Below, piece by piece: positions 1-7,192 of a stretch of 7,370 nt of DNA. A model generated the notes under the pieces. It was not told the origin of the DNA. It was given only the letters and a program-made list of their open reading frames with translations, and did no database searches. Each line of letters begins with the position of its first letter. Positions within the stretch are counted from its first letter, which is position 1. The position numbers and the translations under genes are program-made. The stretch is from JACPSX01 sp035288405 [NCBI: bacterium] (GTDB lineage: Bacteria > JACPSX01): assembly GCA_035288405.1 (NCBI GenBank), contig DATEAK010000016.1, positions 1 through 7,370 of the forward strand. The letters run 5' to 3'.

Positions 1-234
1 GGTCAGACGCTCCACCGTGGAAAAGAGGGTGGGGTGATCCCGGGGCTCCAGCTGCTTGGCCCGGTACATCATCAGCACGATCTTGTCCGAGAACCAGTAG
101 CTGGCAAAATTCATCAGGCCGGCCACCACGAAAGCAATGACCATTCCCTGCTGCCCGCCTAAGTACCCACCAATCAGAATCAGCAGGCCCGTCAGCAGCC
201 CCAAAAGCATCGCCGTTCTGAGAGTGTTGTTCAT
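1..234 (-). CDS. htpX: Protease HtpX, N-terminal part (runs off left edge)
   Basis: HtpX is a membrane-bound zinc metalloprotease (peptidase family M48) that degrades misfolded membrane proteins under heat or envelope stress. I translated this from the complement: 78 codons are present, starting MNNTLRTAML, with two hydrophobic segments at about residues 5-24 and 31-47. These are followed by the family-typical stretch MNFASYWFSDKIVLMMYRA (residues 41-59), which is highly characteristic of HtpX. The catalytic HEXXH site lies further along the protein and is outside the window, so activity cannot be judged. The ATG at 234-232 has an excellent ribosome binding site, GAGGAGG (249-243), 8 bases upstream. 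The gene lies 91 bases after the cyclase on the same strand, so it may be the last visible gene of the dnaK operon or have its own promoter in the gap. Identification is firm; the truncation comes from the window edge. Confidence 0.93.
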   Translation of the reverse strand, partial: MNNTLRTAMLLGLLTGLLILIGGYLGGQQGMVIAFVVAGLMNFASYWFSDKIVLMMYRAKQLEPRDHPTLFSTVERLT

Positions 235-325
235 ATGCTTCGCCTCCTCACAGAGTAAAAACGCAAAAAACCTACATTTATTATTTTATAGACTCCAATT
301 ATGAATTGATAGTTCCTCTCGTAGA
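235..325 (-). promoter_or_regulatory. AT-rich gap upstream of htpX, possible weak promoter
   Basis: This 91-base gap separates the cyclase stop codon from the htpX start and is much richer in A and T than the flanking genes. Read on the minus strand it contains TATAAAAT (about 291-284), a good -10 candidate, but the hexamer 16-18 bases upstream matches TTGACA poorly. A small perfect inverted repeat, CAATT-CAT-AATTG, lies at 296-308. A run of six T follows at about 270-265, but no GC-rich stem precedes it, so it does not look like an intrinsic terminator. The only firm element is the htpX Shine-Dalgarno at 243-249. An activator-dependent or alternative-sigma promoter for htpX is possible but not shown. 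Confidence 0.3.
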
Positions 326-1201
326 TCAAGGCCGTTCGATCTCGGTGAAGATTTTCCCCCCCTTGAAAACGGTTACCGTCCCGGTAGATTCCGAGATGGC
401 GATGGCAGCGGCATCGGTAACATTGGTTATGGCGGCAGCTGCCATATGGCGCGAGCCTAATCCGTGCGGGAGGTCCTCCCCCTCATAGGCGGCGTTTAAA
501 TGTCGACCGGCGCACAGGACCACGCCGTCGGATCGAATGATGAAGGCCCCATCAATGGTTGAAAACTCTTTGACGGTTTTTTCCATCTGTGGGTTGAAAA
601 TGCTGCGCTCCTCGTCCGAATAGCCCTGAAATGGGTTGATCACGAGTTGACGCGAGTACTGTAAGACCTTCTCATGATCACCGATAACCAGAATCGATCC
701 TACCGGCTTGCCTTCCCGCCCCTCGCAAGAGAGCTCTAGAGCCAGGTGCAGGACAGTCTCGAAGACTTCAGGCGAGACGGCTTTGGCCATGGTCACGGAT
801 TCGACCGAGTTGAGGATCTCAAATTCCTCGCCGATCTCCAGAACCATGAGGGTATCCGCAACTCCGGTCTTGGGAATTCCGGCAATACATACGATCGTAT
901 CCCCCGCTTTGAGAAGCCCTTGGGAAATGGAAATCATGACGGCCATTTTAATTTGTCCGATCCGGCTGAGAGCGATTGGGGGAACCTGAATCGTTCCCAG
1001 ACCTAGTTCTGCGCATTCTCCTTTTTCTAGCGTGTTATCTCCCCGGCAGACGAGAATGATCCGCGATTCCCCAACGACTTTCTTGAGAACCTCGGGATCG
1101 GGTACCAGGTCCGCATGGACAAAAATCGCAGTCGCCTCAACCTTATGAGCCACGGAAGCGGCAGATTCCAAAATAATTCGGGTAAGCTTCTTCATCGCCA
1201 T
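326..1201 (-). CDS. Diadenylate cyclase, DacZ-like (PK_C-like + DAC domains)
   Basis: This protein is predicted to condense two ATP into cyclic di-AMP, a second messenger that in other organisms controls potassium and osmolyte balance, wall stress and DNA integrity. It has 291 residues. Residues about 5-130 resemble a pyruvate-kinase C-terminal-like (PK_C) fold, with a repeating small-residue helix at the start (LESAASVAHKVEATAIFV) and a GLLKAGDTIVCIAGIP segment at 95-110. The catalytic DAC (DisA_N) domain occupies about 185-291 and carries DGA at 217-219, GLGSRH at 247-252 and SESTGTV at 270-276, including the expected metal-binding Glu271. No membrane segment is visible, unlike CdaA, and the HhH DNA-binding part of DisA is absent. 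This layout matches the archaeal DacZ/CdaZ type. The ATG at 1201 has AGGG 7 bases upstream, which favours it over the ATG at 1195. It starts 9 bases after the dnaJ stop, so it is almost certainly in the same transcript. The cyclase family is secure from the motifs; the subclass is inferred from architecture. Confidence 0.88.
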   Translation of the reverse strand: MAMKKLTRIILESAASVAHKVEATAIFVHADLVPDPEVLKKVVGESRIILVCRGDNTLEKGECAELGLGTIQVPPIALSRIGQIKMAVMISISQGLLKAGDTIVCIAGIPKTGVADTLMVLEIGEEFEILNSVESVTMAKAVSPEVFETVLHLALELSCEGREGKPVGSILVIGDHEKVLQYSRQLVINPFQGYSDEERSIFNPQMEKTVKEFSTIDGAFIIRSDGVVLCAGRHLNAAYEGEDLPHGLGSRHMAAAAITNVTDAAAIAISESTGTVTVFKGGKIFTEIERP

Positions 1202-1210
1202 AGGCGGACC

Positions 1211-2290
1211 CTAGTTTTTCCTCGGATCGTAGGGGTAGAGCTTTGCGAATTCTTCAAGGATCTGGCGCCCTTTTTCGTCAAGATGCTTGGGCAGTGTGAT
1301 CTTGACCGTCACGTATTGGTCCCCTCTCCCTCCGCCTTTCAGGTGAGGCATGCCTTTTTCGCGTAGGCGGAATACCTGACCGCTTTGAGCGCCCGCAGGG
1401 ATCACCATTGTGGTAGTTCCGTCGATCGTTTCCACTGGGACTTTGGCTCCCAGAGCTGCTTCGGTGACGGTGATGGGGAGCTCCGTATGAATGTTGTCCC
1501 CTTTCCGTATAAATTTAGGTTCCGGCCGAACCTTGGTTACAATATAAAGATCTCCCGAAGGCCCTCCGTTCCCTGGAGGTTCACCTTTTCCGGCGAAGCG
1601 GATCTTTGACCCCGTATCGACTCCCGGCGGAATTTTTACCGACATCTGCTCCGTCTTAGGTTGGGTCCCTTTGCCGTAGCAGGCCGGGCAGGGATTGGTC
1701 ACAAGATTGCCGCGACCCTGACAACGGGGGCAAGTGCGTCCAAATCCCAACCCGCTGATGCCGAGCTGTCCGCTGCCCTTGCACTCCGGACAGATCGTTG
1801 GAGCACCCAGTGCCCCCACACCGCGGCATCTGGGGCAGGCTTCTTGCCGCGTGATGGAGATCGTCGGGGTCACTCCCTTGACGGCATCCTCAAAGCCAAT
1901 TTCAACCGTGTAATGGAGGTCCTTCCCCACCCGAGGGGACTGGCTTCTTGTACCTCGGGCCTTCCCGAAGAGGTCTCCAAACAGATCTCCCAGGTTACTG
2001 AACTTGAATTCGCCGGAGTCCTGAGTGTACTGGGAAAAAGGCCCCGCGTCAAATCCCGGTTGAGCCTGGAACCCCTCGTGCCCGAACTGGTTGTAACGCT
2101 TCCGCTTTTCCGGGTTACCGAGGACTTCGTAAGCTTCCGAAATTTCCTTGAACTTCCGTTCTGCCTCAGCATTGCCCGGGTTTAAGTCCGGGTGATATTT
2201 TCGGGCCAGTTTCCTGTATGCTTTTTTGATCTCGACCAGCGAAGCATTCCGTTTGACGCCCAAAGTTGCATAATAATCCTGCTTTGCCAT
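1211..2290 (-). CDS. dnaJ: Chaperone DnaJ (type I Hsp40)
   Basis: DnaJ is the J-domain co-chaperone that binds unfolded clients, stimulates DnaK ATPase and passes clients to DnaK in the cytoplasm. The 359-residue protein has all type I parts. The J domain is at 1-70, with the essential HPD at 33-35. A rather glycine-poor G/F-like linker at about 70-115 includes [11 protein letters not shown]. The zinc-finger domain has four CxxCxGxG repeats, with cysteine pairs at 152/155, 167/170, 187/190 and 201/204. The substrate-binding and C-terminal domains extend to the end. The length is slightly below the roughly 375 residues of E. coli DnaJ. The start ATG has AGGG (2301-2298) 7 bases upstream. It follows dnaK by 51 bases and precedes the cyclase by 9, so dnaK-dnaJ-cyclase form one operon. 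All zinc ligands and the HPD motif are intact, so it should be functional. Confidence 0.97.
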   Translation of the reverse strand: MAKQDYYATLGVKRNASLVEIKKAYRKLARKYHPDLNPGNAEAERKFKEISEAYEVLGNPEKRKRYNQFGHEGFQAQPGFDAGPFSQYTQDSGEFKFSNLGDLFGDLFGKARGTRSQSPRVGKDLHYTVEIGFEDAVKGVTPTISITRQEACPRCRGVGALGAPTICPECKGSGQLGISGLGFGRTCPRCQGRGNLVTNPCPACYGKGTQPKTEQMSVKIPPGVDTGSKIRFAGKGEPPGNGGPSGDLYIVTKVRPEPKFIRKGDNIHTELPITVTEAALGAKVPVETIDGTTTMVIPAGAQSGQVFRLREKGMPHLKGGGRGDQYVTVKITLPKHLDEKGRQILEEFAKLYPYDPRKN

Positions 2291-2341
2291 TGATCATCCC
2301 TGCCTGTGGTTTGAATCCAGGCCGGGTCCTTGAGCCCTCAA
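2291..2341 (-). other. dnaK-dnaJ gap with short inverted repeats
   Basis: The 51-base spacer between the dnaK stop and the dnaJ start has two small inverted repeats: TTGAG/CTCAA (2330-2341, 2-base centre) just after the dnaK stop, and GCCTG/CAGGC (2302-2306 with 2318-2322, 11-base loop) just before the dnaJ ribosome binding site. Neither is followed by a T-run, so they are not intrinsic terminators. They could fold in mRNA and affect relative DnaK/DnaJ stability or translation, but stems of 5 base pairs also arise by chance. Confidence 0.25.
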
Positions 2342-4252
2342 TTACTTCTTACTGGCCGGATCCTCATATTCTGCGTCCACGACTTCCCCCTCTTCCGGAG
2401 CACTGCTAGAAGAAGTGCTGGTTGACGAGGAATCGGTTTGAGCCTTCTCGGATTTTACTTTCTGATACATGACCTCAGCCAGTTTGTGAGAGGTCTGGGT
2501 CAGGCGCTCGCTGGCTTTCTGAATCCGTGAGGCGTCCTGGCTTTTTAGGGCATCTTTGGCTTCTTGGATTGCCTCCTCCAGTGGCGAGATTTCTTCCGCA
2601 GAAAGCTTGTCCTTGTTCTCCTGGAGGGTCTTTTCGACCGTGTAGATGAGGCTATCGAGCTGGTTTCGCTGCTCGATTTCCTGCCGCTTTCGTTTGTCCT
2701 CTTCGGCGTGGGATTCCGCCTCCTTGACCATCCGTTTGATCTCGTCTTCCGCGACTCCACTCGAGGCCGTGATTGTGATTGCCTGTTCCTTGCCGGTGCC
2801 CAGGTCTTTGGCGGAGACGTTGACGATTCCGTTGGCGTCGATATCGAAGGTCACCTCGATTTGGGGGACTCCACGAGGAGCAGGGGGCATCCCAACCAGG
2901 TGAAAGCGCCCGAGGGTCCGGTTGTCCCGAGCCATCTCCCGCTCTCCTTGGAGCACGTGGATTTCCACGCTCGTCTGGCTGTCCGCCGCAGTTGAGAAGA
3001 TCTCGCTCTTCCGGGTGGGGATCGTCGTATTGCGCTCGATGAGCTTCGTCATGATTCCACCCAGAGTTTCGATCCCAAGGGACAGGGGAGTGACGTCCAA
3101 GAGGAGAATATCTTTCACTTCCCCCGAAAGGACTCCCGCCTGGACCGCAGCTCCCAGGCCAACTACCTCATCCGGATTCACGCCCTTGTGGGGTTCTCGG
3201 CCGAAGAAGTTTTTCACCAGTTCCTGAACTTTTGGAATCCGCGTGGATCCTCCGACCAGGACCACTTCGTGGATATCGCCTGTCTTTAAACCGGCATCAT
3301 CCAAGGCCCGACGGCAGGGGCCCAGAGTTTTATCGAACAGGTCCGCCACCATTTGTTCAAACTTGGCCCGAGTAAGTTTCATGTTGAGGTGCTTGGGCCC
3401 GGAGGCATCCGCGGTAATAAAGGGGAGATTGATATCCGTCTCCAAGGTACTAGAGAGTTCGATCTTGGCCTTCTCGGCTCCTTCCTTGAGGCGTTGCATG
3501 GCCATGGGGTCCCGGCTCAAGTCAATCCCCTGATCCTTCTTAAACTCCGCCACGAGCCAGTCGATGATCCGTTGATCCAGGTTGTCTCCGCCCAGATGGG
3601 TGTCGCCGTTGGTCGATTTCACCTCGACGACATTGTCGCCGACCTCCAGAATCGAAATATCGAAAGTTCCGCCTCCGAAGTCATAAACGGCCACGATCTC
3701 GTCTTTCTTCTTATCCAGCCCATAAGCCAGTGCGGAAGCAGTCGGCTCGTTGATGATCCTCTGCACGTTGAGCCCCGCGATCCGACCGGCATCCTTTGTG
3801 GCCTGGCGCTGAGAGTCATTGAAGTACGCAGGAACCGTAATCACCGCGTCGGTCACCGTCTCTCCCAGGTAGGACTCGGCCGATTTCTTCAGTTTCTGCA
3901 AAATCATCGCGGAGATCTCGGCTGGGGAATATTCCTTTTCCCGGATGCTGACCCTGGCGTCCCCGTTAGGTGCCTTGACGACTTTGTAGGGGACCATCTT
4001 CATCTCTTCGGTCACCTCATCGTACCGGCGGCCCATAAACCGTTTGATGGAATAGACAGTATTCTCCGGGTTCGTGATGGACTGACGCTTGGCGACTTGC
4101 CCAACCAGGATTTCCCCTTCTTTATTGAAAGCCACAACGGAAGGGGTGAGACGGCTCCCTTCTTCATTTATAATAACTTTTGGTTCTCCGCCCTCCATGA
4201 TTGCCACCACGGAGAGCGTGGTTCCCAAGTCAATTCCAACCATCTTTCCCAT
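2342..4252 (-). CDS. dnaK: Chaperone DnaK (Hsp70)
   Basis: DnaK is the ATP-dependent Hsp70 that binds exposed hydrophobic segments and works with DnaJ and GrpE in folding, and with ClpB in disaggregation. The 636-residue protein is full length (E. coli has 638). The nucleotide-binding domain spans about 1-380, with GIDLGTT at 6-12, Lys70, the DFGGGTFD phosphate 2 loop at 191-198 (Thr196) and GGSTRIP at 334-340. The interdomain linker is [13 protein letters not shown] at 379-391. The substrate-binding beta domain runs to about 500. The helical lid extends to about 600, then a serine-rich stretch (about 608-617) leads to the acidic [11 protein letters not shown] tail followed by PASKK. One oddity is Leu at residue 13, where bacterial DnaK normally has Asn (GTTNS); the codon is CTC at 4216-4214. 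The ATG at 4252 has AAGGAGG 6 bases upstream. The gene has its own promoter and heads the dnaK-dnaJ-cyclase operon. GrpE is not encoded nearby in this window. Confidence 0.98.
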   Translation of the reverse strand: MGKMVGIDLGTTLSVVAIMEGGEPKVIINEEGSRLTPSVVAFNKEGEILVGQVAKRQSITNPENTVYSIKRFMGRRYDEVTEEMKMVPYKVVKAPNGDARVSIREKEYSPAEISAMILQKLKKSAESYLGETVTDAVITVPAYFNDSQRQATKDAGRIAGLNVQRIINEPTASALAYGLDKKKDEIVAVYDFGGGTFDISILEVGDNVVEVKSTNGDTHLGGDNLDQRIIDWLVAEFKKDQGIDLSRDPMAMQRLKEGAEKAKIELSSTLETDINLPFITADASGPKHLNMKLTRAKFEQMVADLFDKTLGPCRRALDDAGLKTGDIHEVVLVGGSTRIPKVQELVKNFFGREPHKGVNPDEVVGLGAAVQAGVLSGEVKDILLLDVTPLSLGIETLGGIMTKLIERNTTIPTRKSEIFSTAADSQTSVEIHVLQGEREMARDNRTLGRFHLVGMPPAPRGVPQIEVTFDIDANGIVNVSAKDLGTGKEQAITITASSGVAEDEIKRMVKEAESHAEEDKRKRQEIEQRNQLDSLIYTVEKTLQENKDKLSAEEISPLEEAIQEAKDALKSQDASRIQKASERLTQTSHKLAEVMYQKVKSEKAQTDSSSTSTSSSSAPEEGEVVDAEYEDPASKK

Positions 4253-4272
4253 AGGACGCCTCCTTGAACATT

Positions 4273-4296
4273 CACCTTAGTGATTTTGCAAAGGTG
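4273..4296 (-). repeat. Inverted repeat at the predicted dnaK transcription start
   Basis: CACCTT at one end and AAGGTG at the other (4273-4278 and 4291-4296) form a perfect 6-base inverted repeat around a 12-base centre. The predicted transcription start is near 4290, so one arm lies just downstream of the -10 box and the other in the leader. That position fits an operator better than an RNA hairpin. It does not match the CIRCE half site TTAGCACTC. No protein can be assigned, and chance occurrence is possible. Confidence 0.3.
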
Positions 4297-4325
4297 TTTA
4301 TACCTATTGAGTGTGTTCTTGTCAA
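4297..4325 (-). promoter_or_regulatory. dnaK promoter (-35 TTGACA, 17 bases, -10 TATAAA)
   Basis: On the minus strand TTGACA (4325-4320) is separated by exactly 17 bases from TATAAA (4302-4297), an almost ideal housekeeping-type promoter. It lies 30 bases past the clpB stop and about 45 bases before the dnaK ATG. The 14 bases ATAAAACTTGACAA (4332-4319) are identical to those at the clpB promoter. The -35 box also satisfies the CTTG core seen in heat-shock sigma promoters, but the -10 does not resemble the enterobacterial RpoH CCCCAT box. Transcription should start near 4290. Confidence 0.8.
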
Positions 4326-4354
4326 GTTTTATAACATTTCGAATTATCCCATCC

Positions 4355-6982
4355 CTACTCCTCAAGAATTTTTGCCTCTACAGGAGATTCCAGGCGATTG
4401 AAGATCATCTCTCCCCGAGTGGGGTCCCCTGAAACCTCGACGACACTCCCCGGTGGAAAATCTCCCGTCAGGATTTTTAGGGCTAGAGGGTCCTGCAGAG
4501 TTCGTTGAATGGCTCTGCGCAAGGGCCGGGCCCCATACACAGGATCATATCCTTTCTGGAACAAGAGATCCTTGGCCGACGGGGTTACGATGAGTTCGAG
4601 GTTGCGCTCTGCGAGTCGCTTTTGGAAGCGCCGCAGTTGGATGTCGATAATCGCCCCGATCTCCTCTCGTCCCAATTGGTTGAAGATCACCGTTTCATCG
4701 ATCCGGTTCAAGAATTCAGGGCGGAATTGGGTCCGCAGCGTATCCATGACCCGCTGGTGAACTTCCTCCCGGTTCTTTTGGTTAAGGTCCTGCAACCACT
4801 GGCTGCCCAAGTTCGAGGTCATGATGAGAATGGAGTTTTTGAAGTCGACGGTTCTCCCATGACCATCTGTAAGACGTCCGTCGTCCAGGATTTGGAGGAG
4901 GAGGTTAAAGACATCACTGTGGGCCTTTTCAATCTCGTCGAAGAGGATCACCCTGTATGGCCTGCGGCGGACCGCTTCGGTCAAATATCCCCCCTCCTCG
5001 TAGCCCACGTAGCCTGGCGGAGCGCCGATCAGGCGGGCCACGGAGTGCCTTTCCATGAACTCCGACATGTCCATGCGGATCATCGCTTGCTCGTCGTCAA
5101 ACATAAATTCAGCCAAGGCTCGGGCCAGCTCCGTTTTACCGACTCCGGTGGGTCCAAGAAAAATGAAGGACCCGATGGGGCGATTGGGATCCTGCAGGCC
5201 GGCGCGGGCCCGTCTCAAGGTGTTGGACACGAGTCGGACCGCCTCATCTTGTCCCACGACCCGCTCTTTGAGCCTCTCTTCCATTTTGATGAGCTTCTCC
5301 ACTTCTCCTTCCAGCATCTTTGAGACGGGGATTCCCGTCCATTTGGCCACGATGCGGGCCACGTCTTCTTCGTCGACTACCTCCTTGAGCATGGAACCGT
5401 TTGCTTGGAGCGCCGCGAGGTGAGATTGCTCTTCCTGGAGCTCCTTTTGCAGCGTAAGCAAGGTGCCGTAGCGCAGCTCGGCGGCCTTACCCAGATCCCC
5501 CTGGCGCTGGGCCTGTTGTTCCTCGATTTTGGCCGATTCCAGACGTTCTTTGATCACCGAGATTTTCTGGATCGCTTCCTTCTCCCGCTGCCACTGGGTC
5601 TTCATACGGGCACTTTGCGCGGAGAGGACCTCGATCTCGGATTCAATGAGCCGGAGGCGCTCCAGCGAGGAAGGGTCGGATTCCTTGCGCAGGGCTTCTC
5701 GCTCGATCTCGATCTGGATGCGTTTGCGCTCGACCTCATCGATTTCCGCCGGCATGCTATCAATTTCCATGCGCAGCTTTGAGGCAGCTTCGTCCATCAA
5801 GTCCACCGCCTTGTCCGGAAGAAATCGGTCGGTGATGTAGCGGTTCGAAAGAGTGGCGGCGGCTACTAGAGCTGAATCTTTGATCCTCACCCCGTGATGA
5901 ACTTCGTAGCGCTCCTTGAGTCCGCGCAAGATGGCAATCGTGTCCTCCACGGTGGGTTCGCGGACAAAGACGGGCTGGAAGCGGCGCTCCAGTGCCGCGT
6001 CTTTTTCGAGGCGTTTTCTGTACTCGTTCAGTGTCGTGGCACCGACGCAGCGCAACTCTCCCCGGGCCAGGGCGGGCTTCAGCATGTTCGAGGCATCCAT
6101 AGCTCCTTCCGCCGCTCCGGCTCCCACGAGGGTGTGAAGCTCGTCAATGAACAAGATAATCTGTCCCTGAGCTTCCTCGATTTCCTTCAAAACGGCTTTG
6201 AGGCGGTCTTCAAACTCCCCTCGATACTTGGATCCAGCAATCAGGGCTCCCATGTCCAATGCCACGAGGCGCTTTTCTTTGAGTCCCTCAGGAACGTCTC
6301 CCGCCACGATCCGTTGAGCGAGCCCTTCGACGATGGCGGTTTTACCGACACCGGGTTCTCCGATCAGGACTGGATTATTCTTGGTTCTGCGGGAAAGGAC
6401 CTGGATAATACGACGAATTTCCTCATCCCGTCCGATCACGGGATCCACCTTCCCCTTGCGCGCTAAATCTGTCAGATCCCGGCTGTAGCGGGCCAGGGCC
6501 TGATACTTCTCCTCGGGGTTCGGATCGGTGACCCGCTGGCTGCCCCGGATTGTCTGCAATGCTCTGAGAATCCCTTCCCGTGTTACTCCTTGCCGGGCCA
6601 GGAGAGCAGAGGTTTCACCTCCGCGTTCATCCACCATGGCCAGGAGTAGGTGTTCGCCACTGACATACTCGTCCTTCAACGGCTCGGCTTCTTTAAAGGC
6701 CTGATCGAGAACCGCTTTTAGGCGGGGTGACATGTACAAATTTTCCGTTCCACTGCCTCGGACTTTGGGGCGGTGTTCCAATGCTTGCCGCAGGCCGCCG
6801 GCAAAAGTAGTCGGAGAGGTTCCCAGTTTTTCCAGGATTGCCGGAACAATCCCCTCCCGCTCCTCGACCATCTCCAGGGCTAGGTGCTCGACATCCAGGG
6901 CCTGATGATCCATGGCCTGGGCTCGTCGTTGAGCCCTTTCGAGAACTTCTTGGGACTTGATGGTGAAGCGGTCATAGCGCAT
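4355..6982 (-). CDS. clpB: Disaggregase ClpB (Hsp100), start set at the ATG at 6982
   Basis: ClpB is a hexameric AAA+ machine that threads aggregated proteins through its pore together with DnaK/DnaJ in the cytoplasm. Counted from the ATG it has 875 residues (E. coli 857). Order: Clp N-domain with two repeats (about 5-145); first AAA+ domain with Walker A GEPGVGKT at 208-215, Walker B ILFIDE at 276-281, pore-loop Tyr253 and Arg333/Arg334; a long charged coiled-coil middle domain at about 405-525, which marks ClpB rather than ClpA; second AAA+ domain with Walker A GPTGVGKT at 610-617, Walker B VILFDE at 678-683, pore loop GYVG at 657-660, arginine finger Arg760 and sensor-2 GAR at 817-819. All key residues are present. 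An in-frame TTG two codons upstream (6988) sits only 1 base from the AGGAG (6994-6990), whereas the ATG is 7 bases away and gives the family-typical MRYDRFT start. The gene has its own promoter and no visible terminator before dnaK, so readthrough into dnaK is likely. Confidence 0.98.
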   Translation of the reverse strand: MRYDRFTIKSQEVLERAQRRAQAMDHQALDVEHLALEMVEEREGIVPAILEKLGTSPTTFAGGLRQALEHRPKVRGSGTENLYMSPRLKAVLDQAFKEAEPLKDEYVSGEHLLLAMVDERGGETSALLARQGVTREGILRALQTIRGSQRVTDPNPEEKYQALARYSRDLTDLARKGKVDPVIGRDEEIRRIIQVLSRRTKNNPVLIGEPGVGKTAIVEGLAQRIVAGDVPEGLKEKRLVALDMGALIAGSKYRGEFEDRLKAVLKEIEEAQGQIILFIDELHTLVGAGAAEGAMDASNMLKPALARGELRCVGATTLNEYRKRLEKDAALERRFQPVFVREPTVEDTIAILRGLKERYEVHHGVRIKDSALVAAATLSNRYITDRFLPDKAVDLMDEAASKLRMEIDSMPAEIDEVERKRIQIEIEREALRKESDPSSLERLRLIESEIEVLSAQSARMKTQWQREKEAIQKISVIKERLESAKIEEQQAQRQGDLGKAAELRYGTLLTLQKELQEEQSHLAALQANGSMLKEVVDEEDVARIVAKWTGIPVSKMLEGEVEKLIKMEERLKERVVGQDEAVRLVSNTLRRARAGLQDPNRPIGSFIFLGPTGVGKTELARALAEFMFDDEQAMIRMDMSEFMERHSVARLIGAPPGYVGYEEGGYLTEAVRRRPYRVILFDEIEKAHSDVFNLLLQILDDGRLTDGHGRTVDFKNSILIMTSNLGSQWLQDLNQKNREEVHQRVMDTLRTQFRPEFLNRIDETVIFNQLGREEIGAIIDIQLRRFQKRLAERNLELIVTPSAKDLLFQKGYDPVYGARPLRRAIQRTLQDPLALKILTGDFPPGSVVEVSGDPTRGEMIFNRLESPVEAKILEE

Positions 6983-6989
6983 AATCAAT

Positions 6990-6994
6990 CTCCT
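6990..6994 (-). promoter_or_regulatory. clpB ribosome binding site that decides the start
   Basis: AGGAG on the minus strand lies 7 bases from the ATG at 6982 and 1 base from the TTG at 6988. Normal spacing therefore selects the ATG. Confidence 0.85.
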
Positions 6995-6999
6995 AACAA

Positions 7000-7031
7000 A
7001 CAGGGTTCCCTTTTCCTGTCCCGGGATCCCG
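7000..7031 (-). other. Inverted repeats in the clpB leader
   Basis: The predicted clpB leader (about 54 bases) contains a perfect 10-base palindrome, CGGGATCCCG (7022-7031), and next to it ACAGG/CCTGT arms (7000-7004 and 7015-7019) around a 10-base loop. The second repeat ends 5 bases before the Shine-Dalgarno. Either could fold in mRNA or be a protein site. Neither pairs with the Shine-Dalgarno itself, so a simple RNA thermometer is not evident. Confidence 0.35.
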
Positions 7032-7042
7032 ATCTGAAGAGG

Positions 7043-7071
7043 AATATACAGATTTAGTGCTTCATTGTCAA
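7043..7071 (-). promoter_or_regulatory. clpB promoter (-35 TTGACA, 17 bases, -10 TATATT)
   Basis: TTGACA (7071-7066) and TATATT (7048-7043) are separated by exactly 17 bases on the minus strand. This predicts a start near 7036 and a leader of about 54 bases. The 14 bases ATAAAACTTGACAA (7078-7065) are identical to the dnaK promoter, and the spacers also share CACT-N-AAT at the same offset. The A/T-rich stretch further upstream could act as an UP element. The promoter may be recognised by the housekeeping sigma or by a heat-shock sigma that recognises CTTG. Confidence 0.82.
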
Positions 7072-7192
7072 GTTTTATTAGAATTTCTATTCATGTATAT
7101 CTAAGTGATTAATTTATAAGAGTATATTTTGTAACTTGGAATTAAAAGAGCGTAATTTAAGTGTAAGAATCCGGGAGAGTCGAAGGTAGCTT
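7072..7192 (+). promoter_or_regulatory. AT-rich divergent region upstream of thiL
   Basis: This stretch between the clpB -35 box and the thiL start is strongly A/T rich and must carry the thiL promoter unless transcription comes from elsewhere. On the plus strand TTGTCA (7065-7070), 17 bases, then TATTCA (7088-7093) is a weak candidate whose -35 would overlap the clpB -35 on the other strand. TATAAG (7115-7120) and TATATT (7123-7128) are other -10-like boxes without a good partner. AAGG at 7183-7186 and GGGAGAG at 7173-7179 are possible ribosome binding sites for thiL. No single promoter can be chosen. Confidence 0.3.

Noticed and set aside
235-325. c-di-AMP riboswitch (ydaO type) near the cyclase or htpX
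   Set aside because: The gap is too short and AT-rich for that structured RNA, and no other leader in the window is long enough.
1661-2185. 174-residue open frame on the plus strand, antisense to dnaJ
   Set aside because: It is a shadow of the zinc-finger and J-domain coding of dnaJ, with low-complexity composition and no ribosome binding site.
3353-4267. 304-residue open frame on the plus strand, antisense to dnaK
   Set aside because: Long antisense frames opposite hsp70 genes are a well-known coding artefact, once reported as NAD-glutamate-dehydrogenase-like. The minus strand encodes a perfect DnaK here, and no ribosome binding site or domain supports the antisense frame.
4253-4354. Intrinsic terminator between clpB and dnaK
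   Set aside because: There is no GC-rich stem followed by a T-run; only short AT-rich partial palindromes such as TTCGAA are present.
4168-4365. 65-residue minus-strand frame spanning the clpB-dnaK gap
   Set aside because: It overlaps the dnaK promoter and the dnaK start in another frame, and there is no supporting ribosome binding site.
4505-5323. 272-residue open frame on the plus strand, antisense to clpB
   Set aside because: It mirrors the conserved second AAA+ domain of ClpB codon by codon, and no independent signals support expression.
5894-6466. 190-residue open frame on the plus strand, antisense to clpB
   Set aside because: It is a shadow of the first AAA+ domain of ClpB; no known domain is recognisable.
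6983-6988. TTG start for clpB two codons upstream
   Set aside because: It leaves only 1 base after the Shine-Dalgarno; the ATG at 6982 has normal spacing and the family-typical N-terminus.
7036-7078. CIRCE operator or E. coli-type RpoH promoter upstream of clpB
   Set aside because: GCACT and ACACTC fragments occur in the spacers, but no TTAGCACTC-N9-GAGTGCTAA pair is present and the -10 is TATATT, not CCCCAT.
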